Positions 1 to 7,809 of a stretch of 59,072 bases of DNA are shown piece by piece (within the stretch, counting starts at the first letter, position 1; each line of letters opens with the position of its first letter). The notes under the pieces are model-generated. The model saw only the letters and a program-made list of their open reading frames with translations. It did not search any database and had not been told where the DNA came from. Made by a program: the position numbers and the translations under genes. The DNA is from an uncultured Gemmiger sp. (lineage in GTDB: Bacteria > Bacillota > Clostridia > Oscillospirales > Ruminococcaceae): assembly GCA_944388245.1 (NCBI GenBank), contig CALXIA010000009.1:1-59072 (forward strand), given 5' to 3'.

Positions 1-37
1 CGTCTGCGGGCTCATCGCCCCTCTTGCGAGGGCCGAT

Positions 38-88
38 TCACCTCTCAGCCGTTGCCCCGCTGCCTTTGGAAAAAATAATGTCTGCCAT
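38..88 (-). CDS. 16-codon ORF with strong ribosome site, probably the broken or frameshifted start of a phage gene
   Basis: An ATG at 88 follows a textbook AAAGGAGG site, and is the next start downstream of the head-decoration-like gene, so a phage structural gene is expected here. The frame (MADIIFSKGSGATAER) stops at TGA after 16 codons. The +1 frame stays open from the AGG-TGA point to the window edge (14 codons). This could be a frameshift mutation, a programmed +1 shift like that of prfB, a sequencing error, or a genuine tiny ORF. The window ends too soon to decide. Confidence 0.3.
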   Translation of the reverse strand: MADIIFSKGSGATAER

Positions 89-133
89 ACAGTTTTATCC
101 TCCTTTTTCTGCTTCTCTCTGCGCCCGCTGCCG

Positions 134-152
134 TATATACAAATAGTATATA
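134..152. repeat. AT-rich inverted repeat, 7-bp arms
   Basis: TATATAC and GTATATA arms are separated by AAATA. It lies in a short AT-rich gap (about 89-169) between two phage structural genes in otherwise very GC-rich DNA, just upstream of the start at 88. It could be an operator or an internal promoter element (TATACT lies inside it on the minus strand). No function is shown. Confidence 0.4.
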
Positions 153-169
153 TGCTCACATTTATCCAA

Positions 170-547
170 TCAGATAAAGCAGCCGCGCACCGTACCGCCG
201 CCGCTCTGGCCGTCGGTGGCCAGGATTCGGAACACGCCGCTGGCGGTGGTGGCGGTGACCCCGTCGCCCGCCTCGTTCAGGGTGACGGCGCTGCCCACCG
301 CGGTCTGGGCCACGGTGGCGTTGGCGGTGGTCTCAAAGACGGTGGTGGGCAACACCGGCAGGGCCGGATACAGCCCATCGGTGCGGGCCGGTCCCACCAA
401 AATATGAGTGGGGCGGGTCGAGCCGGTCGCGGCGGCCAGCTTGCCGCCGGTCAGGGCCACGGCCGCGCCGGGCACAAGGCCCTCGCCGCCGGGCAGATAG
501 CAGAACGGTTCCACCGCGCCGATGGCGCGGTTTGCGATCGTAAACAT
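170..547 (-). CDS. phage head decoration/structural-like protein, 125 aa
   Basis: A small protein with no Lys-rich or membrane segments, rich in Gly, Ala, Thr and Val, with a beta-rich look. It starts MFTIANRAIGAVEPFCYLPG, and its start follows an AAAGGAGG site. It sits downstream of portal and scaffold-like genes, where tailed phages place a head decoration or head-fibre protein just before the major capsid gene. The role rests on position and general character; I do not recognise a specific family. Its C-terminal half contains repeats of Ala-Thr-Thr type typical of surface-exposed capsid proteins. Confidence 0.55.
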   Translation of the reverse strand: MFTIANRAIGAVEPFCYLPGGEGLVPGAAVALTGGKLAAATGSTRPTHILVGPARTDGLYPALPVLPTTVFETTANATVAQTAVGSAVTLNEAGDGVTATTASGVFRILATDGQSGGGTVRGCFI

Positions 548-586
548 AGTGCGTACCTCCTTTGATTTTTGTGGGTGTTGGGGCGG

Positions 587-1093
587 TCAGCGCCCCGCGA
601 AACGCCGGTGATACCGGCGGGCCTCCTCCCGGCTCAGCCCGAACTTGGCCCAGGTGTCCAGCTCCTCGTCGGTCAGCCCCTCCTCGGCACGGGCGCGGCC
701 GCCGGCGGGGGCCAGGTGCCCGGTGCTGCGGGCGGCGTTGAGGGCCGCCTGCCGGGCCGCCTGGACCTGCCGGTCCATGAGCCGGTCGTACTGGGTCAGC
801 TTGAAGGCGCTGACCAGATCCAGCCCACCCCGCACCAGTCGGTCGAACCGGTCAAAATCCGGCATCCGGGCCAGGTCCTCAAACCGGGCCACCTCCGGGT
901 CCAGACGGCCGATCTGCCGCAGCTGGTCGTCCAGCTGGCGGTCGGCCCGCTCCAGCGCCATGCGGTGGGCCCAGTCCGGGGGCGGCACCGGCTCATAGGC
1001 CGGCGAGGATTCCGGGGCCGGATCCGCCGCGACGGTCTCGGTCTCCGGCGCGGGGCTTTCCTCTGTCTGCGGCAGGTTCACCATCTCGTCCAT
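587..1093 (-). CDS. phage scaffold-like protein, 168 aa
   Basis: The first 45 residues are acidic and proline-rich (Glu, Pro, Ala runs), followed by a charged helical region rich in Arg, Asp, Leu and Gln, and a basic C-terminal end (EEARRYHRRFAGR). That composition, the length, and the place between portal and head proteins fit a capsid scaffold. The start at 1093 follows AAGGAGGG. No protease domain is visible. The scaffold role is inferred from position and composition. Confidence 0.55.
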   Translation of the reverse strand: MDEMVNLPQTEESPAPETETVAADPAPESSPAYEPVPPPDWAHRMALERADRQLDDQLRQIGRLDPEVARFEDLARMPDFDRFDRLVRGGLDLVSAFKLTQYDRLMDRQVQAARQAALNAARSTGHLAPAGGRARAEEGLTDEELDTWAKFGLSREEARRYHRRFAGR

Positions 1094-1127
1094 GAATTTC
1101 CCTCCTTTCCTTCGGGCGTCGGCCCGG

Positions 1128-1238
1128 TCATTTGCTGCGGGGGTCGGGGCGGCGCACCTCCGGCTTTTTGCCGCCGGGCGCCGGCTTCGGGGCGGGCACC
1201 TGCATGCTGCCGCCGTTTCCGATCTTCAGCTTGGCCAT
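1128..1238 (-). CDS. 36-aa basic phage protein
   Basis: A small ORF (MAKLKIGNGGSMQVPAPKPA, then a Pro/Lys/Arg-rich tail ending RRPDPRSK). It has a perfect AAAGGAGGTG ribosome site 8 bases before the ATG and fits exactly between the zinc-ribbon gene (ends 1259) and the scaffold-like gene (starts 1093). Site strength and tight spacing make it a real gene. The protein is probably disordered. Function unknown; possibly a minor head or scaffold accessory protein. Confidence 0.6.
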   Translation of the reverse strand: MAKLKIGNGGSMQVPAPKPAPGGKKPEVRRPDPRSK

Positions 1239-1258
1239 TCGCGTTCACCTCCTTTCGG

Positions 1259-1447
1259 TTACAGGCGGGTCAGGGGTACCGGGTGGGTCACCTGCTCCAC
1301 ACACTCGCCGTATCGTTCGCACTTCGGGTTGCGGCAGAAAAACTCCTGCACCAGCATCACCCGGGTCTCGGTGTCGGGGCTGTCGTCCCCGGTCACCGCG
1401 GTGCGGCTTTCCACCCGCATCTCCACCTTACACGAGGGGCAGAGCAT
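1259..1447 (-). CDS. 62-aa zinc-ribbon protein of the phage head module
   Basis: It begins MLCPSCKVEM and has a second knuckle, FFCRNPKCERYG, giving CxxC...CxxxxC spacing for one zinc. The start at 1447 lies inside the last codons of the portal gene (20-base overlap), so translation is probably coupled to portal. Small zinc-ribbon ORFs directly after portal genes are common in Clostridia phages; what they do is not known to me. The longer open frame upstream is an out-of-frame overlap with portal. Confidence 0.65.
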   Translation of the reverse strand: MLCPSCKVEMRVESRTAVTGDDSPDTETRVMLVQEFFCRNPKCERYGECVEQVTHPVPLTRL

Positions 1448-3254
1448 CTTCCTCACCTCCCTCCTGTTCCAGCAGGGTCTTGACCTCCTGGGCGTGGGGA
1501 AAATCGGTGCGGGCCAGCATCGTCCAGTACAGCCGGCGGCTGGCCGCATCCGAGGCGGGGCCGAAGGCGCCCGCCCGGTACTTGTCGTCCAGCTGCTGCC
1601 ACAGCACGCTGCGGTTGCTGGCCTGGGTGGCGCTGGGGTCCACCGAGAACAGGAACTCATCGTTCCAGTACCACTCGCCGGCGGCGTCCTGTTTGAGGAA
1701 AGCCCACCGGTCGAAATGGGCGAACCGCTGGCTGCCATCCGCCAAACGCTCGGCGTAGGGCACCGGCTGATCGGCGTAGGCCAGCAGATAGCGGAACATC
1801 AACTCATACAACCGGGCGTAGGCCTGGTTTTTCTGGTCCCGCTTGGATTGCAGCCGCCCCGCGGCCTGGTTAGCGCTGAACTGCTTGGCGGTGCCGCTGA
1901 TGGCGCTGGAATCGTACTTGCCCTGGTAGGCGTCGGTGATGCCCAGGGTGCTCTTGGCCCACTGGTAGTTCTGCTCCAGGGCGGTCATCTCCTTGCTCAC
2001 GTCCGGCTGCACGTTCACCACCCCGATCAGCGCCTTTTCGGCGGGGGTGCGCACCCGGATGATCTTGAGTTCCCGGTCGGTGGTCTCGATCCGCACCCCC
2101 TCGGGCAGGGTCACATAGCTGCCGCCCTTGAGGATCTTCTCGTCGATCTTGGCCCCCATCTTTTTGATGGCGTCCTGCTGATCCCGGATCACCTCCACGT
2201 CGCTGCCGCCCAGCAGGCTGCCGGAACGGCTCACGTTCCGGCGCAGCACCACCGGGAACACCCCCGGCGCGGTGCAGGGCGCCCGGGGCGCGGCGGCCCC
2301 CCACTGGGTCAGCGGCAGGCCGTCCTCCCCGTGGGCCGGGGTACCGTCCGCCAGCAAGACGGCCCGTTCCCGCTCCGGCCCGGGCGGGACGATATCCGCC
2401 GGCGCGGTCTGCCAGTCCACCGGGCCGGTCTCCATCCGCCCGCCGCAGACCGGGCACCACTCGGTGCCGGGCTCGGCCTCGGCGCCACAGTCGGCACAGA
2501 CCGCCCGCCGCCGGGCCTGGTAGTCCTCCAGATCCTCCAGGGTCACATCCTCCACCCAGCTGAACATGCCCACCCCGCCCCGTCGGTTGCGGTAAAAGGC
2601 AATATTCTGGGTGACCAGTTCCTCCCGGGGGGTCTCGCCCTCCCCCCGCAGATCGGGGGTCTGTTCGCCGCAGGCGGTCACATCCACCCCGTAGCGCTTG
2701 AAGATGGATTGCTTGGTCTGGGCCATCTGCACAAACAGATAGTCCATCTTTTCGATCTCACAGACCCCCGGCTGGGGGATCACCTGGCGGGGATGCAGCG
2801 GGGTGATGGCCAGCTGGCCCAGGGTGCAGTGCCCGCCGCCCCGGGGGTCCCACTCCACCAGCCAGAAGCTGCCGCCCTGGATGGGCACGGTGCGCTCCTG
2901 CAGATCGTTCAGGTCGGCCAGGCCCCGCAGCTGGATCTGATGGCGCAGCACCGCCTCGATGCTGCGGGCCAGTTCGGTGTCCTCGGCGTGGATGGCCTCC
3001 ACCCGGGGCAGGGGCAGGGTGCTGTCCACCTGGCTCTCCACCAGTTCATAGGCAATGTTGCGCACATTGCTGCTGTCCCGGGCGGGGCGGCCGTCCGCGT
3101 CGGTCAGCCGGCGGCTGCCGTTGTACAGCGCCTCCCACCGGTCCATGTTGGCAAGGGTGTCGGCGTAGGCGGCGCGGGCGGCCGCCAGCCGCTGCTGCCA
3201 AAGCTGACGGCGGCGGGCCCCGGCGGCGCTTTTCTCCCGTTTTCTGTGTAGCAT
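1428..3254 (-). CDS. phage portal protein, 608 aa
   Basis: The portal forms the dodecameric DNA entry ring of the capsid. Evidence is size, position directly after the large terminase, a basic N-terminus, and portal-like stretches such as SNVRNIAYELVESQVDSTLP and the C-terminal YARLYELMFRYLLAYADQP region. An unusual zinc ribbon is inserted (Cys253, Cys256, Cys267, Cys270). The start at 3254 follows AAGGAGG. The C-terminal 20 bases overlap the zinc-ribbon gene. Assignment to portal is firm in context; the exact portal family is not resolved. Confidence 0.8.
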   Translation of the reverse strand: MLHRKREKSAAGARRRQLWQQRLAAARAAYADTLANMDRWEALYNGSRRLTDADGRPARDSSNVRNIAYELVESQVDSTLPLPRVEAIHAEDTELARSIEAVLRHQIQLRGLADLNDLQERTVPIQGGSFWLVEWDPRGGGHCTLGQLAITPLHPRQVIPQPGVCEIEKMDYLFVQMAQTKQSIFKRYGVDVTACGEQTPDLRGEGETPREELVTQNIAFYRNRRGGVGMFSWVEDVTLEDLEDYQARRRAVCADCGAEAEPGTEWCPVCGGRMETGPVDWQTAPADIVPPGPERERAVLLADGTPAHGEDGLPLTQWGAAAPRAPCTAPGVFPVVLRRNVSRSGSLLGGSDVEVIRDQQDAIKKMGAKIDEKILKGGSYVTLPEGVRIETTDRELKIIRVRTPAEKALIGVVNVQPDVSKEMTALEQNYQWAKSTLGITDAYQGKYDSSAISGTAKQFSANQAAGRLQSKRDQKNQAYARLYELMFRYLLAYADQPVPYAERLADGSQRFAHFDRWAFLKQDAAGEWYWNDEFLFSVDPSATQASNRSVLWQQLDDKYRAGAFGPASDAASRRLYWTMLARTDFPHAQEVKTLLEQEGGEEDALPLV

Positions 3255-3276
3255 ACTTCCTCCTTTTCCGCGGCCC

Positions 3277-4665
3277 TCAGAACGGGTCGCCGTATTTTTC
3301 GATCAGATAGGCCCGGCCCGCCGCGTCGGCCCGCTCATAGTCCTCCCACTGGTCCGGGCTCCACACCGCCCGCCGTTTGGCCGGGGCGCGGGCGGGGCCG
3401 GTCCAGTAGACGCAGAACCCCCGCAGCGCGTCCGGGGCGTGGGTCAGTTCGTGGGGCTGGCGGGCGGTGTCCTCCGGGCGGCGGGGATCAAACTGCAGCG
3501 CCGGCAGGGTGCGGATCAGGTTGCGGCAACCCGCGAAGATCCGCAGCCAGGGCTGCCCGTCCTCCCCGGGGGCCAGCCACTCCCGCACCGCCCGCCAGCC
3601 GTTTACCCGGTCGTTGGAGGTGCGAGTCAGCGGCAGGCCGGCCTGGGCAAAATAGTCTGCGGCGCTGCGCCCGGTCTCCTGGCGACGGTTCCACAGATCC
3701 GGCGGGGCCAGCGCCGCCCGCAGGCTCTCCCCCTGCCCGGCCTGCCGCAGCAGCCGGGCCGCCGCCCCGATGGTGTGGCCCCGGCCCTCCTCACCCTTGC
3801 CGTTGTCCCGGCCCTCGTACACCTCCCGGTACACCCAGGCCCGGCCCTGCTCATCCATGGCCACCCAATAGGCCGCCAGCATGTCGGTGCCGTAGTCCAG
3901 GGTCAGATACCGGGGCCAGTGGGCCGGGATGGCAAAGGGCTGGCAGACGTGGATCTGCTGGCGGAATTCGGCAAAATACTGTCCCTCAAACAGATCCCAC
4001 TCCCCGTTCAGCAGGGCCCGGCGCTGGGCGTCGGGCAGATTTTCCAGCCGGCGCAGATAGCCCGGGTCCCGCTGCATCAAAAACGGGTTGTCCTGTACCC
4101 GGCTGGGCAGGAACAGGCGGGTGCCGCTGGCGGCGGCCCAGGGCCGGCCGGCGGGGGCCGGGTCGATGAACCGGGCCTTCACCCAGGCGTGCCCCACCCC
4201 GCCGGGGTTGGTGGAACTTTTGATGGATTTGGGGAAATGGTTCGCCCCCCGCAGCCGGCTCATCAGATACAGGTACATCTCCTCGGAAAAGTGGGTCAGC
4301 TCATCGAAGCGGATCACATCGTATTCCGCGCCCTGGTAGCGATACACGTCCTTTTCGTGGTCGCAGTAGCCAAACTCCAGCAGGCTGCCGTTCACAAACC
4401 GGCCCAGATGGGCGGTGGAGGCGTAGCTGTACACCTGTCGGGGGTAGAAGGCCAGATGCTGGGCGATCAGGCTGCGTTCCAGATCCGGGTAGGTGCGGCG
4501 CAGGATCAGCTGCCGGCTGCCCGGATACCGCAGGGCGTAGAGCAGCGCGTCAGCCAGCTGGGCGTAGCTTTTGCCGCCGCCCGCCGCCCCGCCGAACAGC
4601 ACCTCGTCCGCCTCCGCCTCCACAAACGCCTGCTGGCGGGGGGTCAGGGTCAGTTCCAGTTCCAT
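3277..4665 (-). CDS. terL: phage terminase large subunit, 462 aa
   Basis: The packaging motor ATPase and nuclease. The Walker A motif GGAAGGGKS is at residues 25-33, and Walker B VIRFDE ends at Asp121-Glu122. The C-terminal nuclease half holds LTLDYGTD and the ending region with THAPDALRGF. I chose ATG 4665, 7 bases after the small-subunit stop, which implies translational coupling; an in-frame TTG at 4695 would add 10 residues and overlap the small subunit. It is followed by portal 22 bases on, the usual order terS-terL-portal. Confidence 0.9.
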   Translation of the reverse strand: MELELTLTPRQQAFVEAEADEVLFGGAAGGGKSYAQLADALLYALRYPGSRQLILRRTYPDLERSLIAQHLAFYPRQVYSYASTAHLGRFVNGSLLEFGYCDHEKDVYRYQGAEYDVIRFDELTHFSEEMYLYLMSRLRGANHFPKSIKSSTNPGGVGHAWVKARFIDPAPAGRPWAAASGTRLFLPSRVQDNPFLMQRDPGYLRRLENLPDAQRRALLNGEWDLFEGQYFAEFRQQIHVCQPFAIPAHWPRYLTLDYGTDMLAAYWVAMDEQGRAWVYREVYEGRDNGKGEEGRGHTIGAAARLLRQAGQGESLRAALAPPDLWNRRQETGRSAADYFAQAGLPLTRTSNDRVNGWRAVREWLAPGEDGQPWLRIFAGCRNLIRTLPALQFDPRRPEDTARQPHELTHAPDALRGFCVYWTGPARAPAKRRAVWSPDQWEDYERADAAGRAYLIEKYGDPF

Positions 4666-4672
4666 CGCCTGT

Positions 4673-4942
4673 TCAGCCGGGCGGCTCCTCCGCAATCCGG
4701 TCCACCACCCGCACCGTCACCCGCAGTTCCCCCGCGCCGGGGGCAGCGGGGGCGTCGGCAAACAGCCGGTACCGTTTGCCCAGCAGTTCCAGCGCCTTGA
4801 GCCGGGCGCTCATGGGCGGGGGCTGTTCCAGTACGTTGCCCGACCGGTCCACCTCCGGGTAGCTGCGGCGCCCCAGGGCGATGTCGCTCAACTCCGCCAG
4901 CAGTTCCTCCGGTGTGGCCGGGCGGGCTTTTCGTGCCGCCAT
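4673..4942 (-). CDS. phage small terminase-like protein, 89 aa, lacking the N-terminal HTH
   Basis: The core LKALELLGKRYRLFAD matches the C-terminal region of Terminase_2/XtmA-type small subunits (typically written as xKAAELLGKRYxLF). Those proteins are usually 140-250 aa and begin with a helix-turn-helix for pac/cos recognition. Here the only start with a ribosome site (AAAGGAGGAG before ATG 4942) gives 89 residues without it. The frame stays open upstream to about 5191, but that extension is Arg/Pro/Gly-rich and shows no HTH. Either the N-terminus has been lost or this family recognises DNA differently. Confidence 0.65.
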   Translation of the reverse strand: MAARKARPATPEELLAELSDIALGRRSYPEVDRSGNVLEQPPPMSARLKALELLGKRYRLFADAPAAPGAGELRVTVRVVDRIAEEPPG

Positions 4943-5197
4943 CGCGTTCTCCTCCTTTCCGGTATATCTCCCAAAATTCCGGGCCCGCTGCCGGGCCCGG
5001 GGCGCGCCCTGTCCTTCCCGCATCCCACCCCCGACCGTCTCCTGTGGCCGGGACCTGAGCAAAGGCGGCGCGCCGGTTTCCTTTGCCACCGTCAGCATAG
5101 CACGAGGGGCGGCGGGCTTTCTCGGGCGAGTGGCCGGGCCAAGCCGGGCGAGTGGGCGGGCGTTTGCGGGCGGCAAATGTGAAATGCGCACGAACGA

Positions 5198-5211
5198 TTA
5201 CAAAAATGTAA
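5198..5211. promoter_or_regulatory. inverted repeat upstream of the 5229-5257 promoter
   Basis: TTACA-AAAA-TGTAA is a perfect dyad 17 bases upstream of the -35 box. Its location fits an activator site or upstream repressor site for the flavin reductase gene. Which regulator binds is unknown. Confidence 0.45.
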
Positions 5212-5228
5212 CGTTTGGTAAAAATGTT

Positions 5229-5257
5229 TGACAGAAAAATCACGTGGCGCTATACTC
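5229..5257 (+). promoter_or_regulatory. consensus sigma-A promoter of the flavin reductase gene
   Basis: A perfect TTGACA (5229-5234) and TATACT (5252-5257) are separated by 17 bases. This is the strongest-looking sigma-A promoter in the window and implies high expression of the downstream lipoprotein. Confidence 0.85.
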
Positions 5258-5321
5258 TCATGCGGAACAGCCGCATGGCTGCACCCTCTAATTCCGAGAA
5301 ACAAGATCCAAGGAGGAACGT

Positions 5322-7220
5322 ATGAAGAGCAATTCGATCGGCCGCAAGGCCGTATGCGTGGTTCTGGCGCTTCTGATGGCGCTGAGCCTGGTCGCCTGCG
5401 CGGGCAACGCCCAGAACGCGGCCGCCGGCGCCCAGACCGCCACCGGCACCGCCAAGGGCTTCGGCGGTGATGTGTCGGTGACCATCACCGTGGAGGACGG
5501 CAAGATCACCGCCGCCTCTGCCGTGGGCGACAGCGAGACCGACGGTGTGGGCAGCGTGGCCATTGAGCAGCTGCCGCAGCAGATGGTGGACAGCCAGACC
5601 CTGGATGTGGACGCCATCTCCGGCGCCACCATCAGCAGCACCGCCGTGGTGGAGGCCGCCAAGGCGGCTGTCTCCAGCCTGGGGCTGGACCCGGCTTCCT
5701 TCACCGGTAACGGCGGTTCCGCCGCCGGCGAGGACGCCACCTACGACGCCGACGTGGTGGTCGTGGGCGCGGGCGGCGCGGGCATGACCGCCGCCATCAC
5801 CGCGGCCAAGGCCGGCAAGAGCGTGGTCGTTGTGGAGAGCATGGCCATGATGGGCGGCAACTCGGTGCGGGCCACCGGCGGCATGAACGCCGCCAAGACC
5901 CCCGCCCAGGACGAGAACGAGTTCACCGAGTCGGCCGGCGTGGAGAAGACCCTGGCCTCCCTGCCCGACTGGGCCGACAACGAGGCCATCACCGCCCTGG
6001 GCGAGACGGTCAAGACCCAGTGGGCGGACTACCAGGCCAACCCCACCGGCTATTTTGACAGCCCGGAACTGTTCCAGCTGGACACCCTGATCGGCGGCAA
6101 GGGCATCAACGACCCGGAACTGGTCGCCACCCTGGTGAACAACAGCGCGGACAGCATTGAATGGCTGGCCTCCATCGGCATCGATCTGCCCAGCGTGGGC
6201 AGCTTCGGCGGCGCTTCGGTCAAGCGCATCCACCGCCCGGTGGACGCCGAGGGCAAGACCCTGTCGGTGGGCAGCTACATGATCCCCATTCTGGAGAAGA
6301 ACTGCCAGGACCTGGGCATTGAGATCCTTTTGAACACCAAGGCCACCGCCATCCTGACCGATGAGAACGGCGCGGCCGTGGGCATCACCGCCGAGGGCAA
6401 GGGCGGCAGCACCGTGACCGTCAACGCGGGGAGCGTTGTGCTGGCCACCGGCGGCTTCGGCGCCAACCTGGAGATGGTGGTGCAGTACAAGCCGGAACTG
6501 GCCGGTTTCGCCTCCACCAACGCGCCGGGCGCGCAGGGTGAGGGCATCGCCATGGCCACCGCCATCGGCGCGGCCACCGTGGACATGGACCAGATCCAGA
6601 TCCATCCCACCGTGGAGGCCAACACCGCCGCCCTGATCACCGAAGGTCTGCGCGGCGACGGCGCGATCCTGGTGAACGCCGAGGGCAAGCGGTTCTGTGA
6701 CGAGGTGGGCACCCGCGACGCGGTGAGCGCCGCCGAGATCGCCCAGACCGGCGGTTACGCCTGGCTGGTGATCGACCAGAAGATGGTGGACGCCTCCAGC
6801 GTGATCGCGGGCTACATCAAGCAGGGCTACACCGTGCAGGGCGACACCTGCGAGGCCCTGGCCGAGGCCATGGGCGTGCCCGCCGCGGACTTTGCCGCCA
6901 CCATGGACGCCTGGAACAGCTGCGTGGCCGCCGGTGAAGACGCCGAGTTCGGCCGCACCAGCTTTGCCGAGGCGCTGGACACCGCCCCCTACTACGCCAT
7001 CAAGGTCAGCCCGGGCGTGCACCACACCATGGGCGGCCTGAAGATCAACACCGACACCCAGGTGCTCACCGAGGCCGGCGCCCCGATCGCGGGGCTGTAC
7101 GCCGCGGGTGAGGTCACCGGCGGTGTGCACGGCGCCAACCGTCTGGGCGGCAACGCCGTGGCCGACTTTGTGGTGTTCGGCCGCATCGCCGGCCAGAACG
7201 CCGCCGACTACGCCGCGTAA
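5322..7220 (+). CDS. secreted FMN-binding / FAD-dependent reductase lipoprotein, 632 aa
   Basis: A flavocytochrome c-like reductase on the outer face of the membrane. The signal peptide has its lipobox LVAC ending at Cys26. An FMN-binding domain carries the flavinylation motif DAISGAT, with Thr103 the expected FMN attachment site. An FAD domain follows, with GAGGAG at 149-154, ATGGFGAN, and the C-terminal GVHHTMGG and AAGEVTGGVHGANRLGGNA motifs of fumarate/urocanate-type reductases. In this family electrons pass from membrane flavoproteins through the bound FMN to the FAD site, reducing an alkene such as fumarate, urocanate or an aryl acrylate; the substrate cannot be read here. Single-gene transcript with strong promoter and terminator. 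Confidence 0.88.
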   Translation: MKSNSIGRKAVCVVLALLMALSLVACAGNAQNAAAGAQTATGTAKGFGGDVSVTITVEDGKITAASAVGDSETDGVGSVAIEQLPQQMVDSQTLDVDAISGATISSTAVVEAAKAAVSSLGLDPASFTGNGGSAAGEDATYDADVVVVGAGGAGMTAAITAAKAGKSVVVVESMAMMGGNSVRATGGMNAAKTPAQDENEFTESAGVEKTLASLPDWADNEAITALGETVKTQWADYQANPTGYFDSPELFQLDTLIGGKGINDPELVATLVNNSADSIEWLASIGIDLPSVGSFGGASVKRIHRPVDAEGKTLSVGSYMIPILEKNCQDLGIEILLNTKATAILTDENGAAVGITAEGKGGSTVTVNAGSVVLATGGFGANLEMVVQYKPELAGFASTNAPGAQGEGIAMATAIGAATVDMDQIQIHPTVEANTAALITEGLRGDGAILVNAEGKRFCDEVGTRDAVSAAEIAQTGGYAWLVIDQKMVDASSVIAGYIKQGYTVQGDTCEALAEAMGVPAADFAATMDAWNSCVAAGEDAEFGRTSFAEALDTAPYYAIKVSPGVHHTMGGLKINTDTQVLTEAGAPIAGLYAAGEVTGGVHGANRLGGNAVADFVVFGRIAGQNAADYAA

Positions 7221-7233
7221 CACAGCACAAAAA

Positions 7234-7265
7234 AGGACGCGCCCCGCGGGGCGCGCCCTTTTTCT
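7234..7265 (+). terminator. terminator of the flavin reductase gene
   Basis: A GC hairpin (GGACGCGCCCC / GGGGCGCGCCC) is followed by TTTTT, 14 bases after the stop codon. Confidence 0.85.
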
Positions 7266-7276
7266 ATCTATAGACA

Positions 7277-7311
7277 GCAAAACGCCCCGGGGGCATGGCC
7301 CCCGGGGCGTT
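7277..7311 (-). terminator. terminator of the 7318-7746 gene
   Basis: A long hairpin (AACGCCCCGGGGGC / GCCCCCGGGGCGTT), read on the minus strand, is followed by TTTTG, directly after the gene's stop. Confidence 0.8.
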
Positions 7312-7317
7312 CGGGCT

Positions 7318-7746
7318 TTACAGATTCAGTTCCACCGGATCGGCGTCCAGCTTCTGCTTCACGAATTCGTTCAGCATGGCGGCGGGAAACACCGGTTCCT
7401 TATAGCCGAACGCCTCCCGCAGAAAGATCAGGGTCACGGTGGTGCGTCGGCCCGGGTCCAGCCGCAGCTGGTACAGGGTGTCCAGCGGCTGGGCGGTGGG
7501 GTTGTGGCGGGTAAAGTGCAGCAGAAAGCTGCCGTCCGGGTCCCGCCGCAGGGTGTAGGAGAACAGGTCCGTCTCCTCGTGGCGGGCCAGCGCGTCCATG
7601 CAGTCGTCCAGCGGCCAGTCGGTCCGGAACACGCTGGTGCCGCACGCGCCGGGCGCCTCCCGCCGCTGCCGGTCCCGCCGGGCAATGAACCAGATACAGA
7701 GCGCCAGACCCAGCAGGGCCAGCACCAGGGAAATCATGGGGGGCAT
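7318..7746 (-). CDS. membrane-anchored protein of unknown function, 142 aa
   Basis: One N-terminal membrane helix (residues about 4-22, ISLVLALLGLALCIWFIA), then a basic stop-transfer (RRDRQRR) and a soluble domain of about 110 residues. The soluble part should face the cytoplasm or outside depending on orientation; the positive residues after the helix favour cytoplasmic. The start at 7746 follows AAAGGAGG. I do not recognise the soluble domain. Its promoter (7810-7837) faces that of the next gene. Confidence 0.7.
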   Translation of the reverse strand: MPPMISLVLALLGLALCIWFIARRDRQRREAPGACGTSVFRTDWPLDDCMDALARHEETDLFSYTLRRDPDGSFLLHFTRHNPTAQPLDTLYQLRLDPGRRTTVTLIFLREAFGYKEPVFPAAMLNEFVKQKLDADPVELNL

Positions 7747-7756
7747 GGTTACCTCC

Positions 7757-7785
7757 TTTCCAGATCGGTCGAACTATGGTATAAT
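7757..7785 (+). promoter_or_regulatory. promoter of the 7849 gene
   Basis: TTTCCA at 7757-7762 and TATAAT at 7780-7785 are spaced 17, with the extended element TGG before the -10. The start point would be near 7792, transcribing towards the opposing promoter. Confidence 0.65.
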
Positions 7786-7809
7786 AGAGCAGATTTGCCT
7801 GTATGGTTT

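Larger units (their letters stand above)
4943..5321. other. 379-bp intergenic region between phage module and flavin reductase
   Basis: Near the terminase side there is a GC hairpin (arms CCGGGCCCG, about 4980-5001) in the leader read on the minus strand. The middle is GC-rich and shows no convincing gene. The right end carries the inverted repeat at 5198-5211, the promoter at 5229-5257, and a small leader hairpin (ATGCGG/CCGCAT, about 5260-5276). I see no attachment site or integrase. Confidence 0.5.

Noticed and set aside
1-40. GAUGAG and hairpin CCCUC-GCAA-GAGGG on the minus strand, suggesting a hammerhead ribozyme
   Set aside because: The conserved CUGAUGA core is GCGAUGA here and no GAAA or third stem is visible before the window edge.
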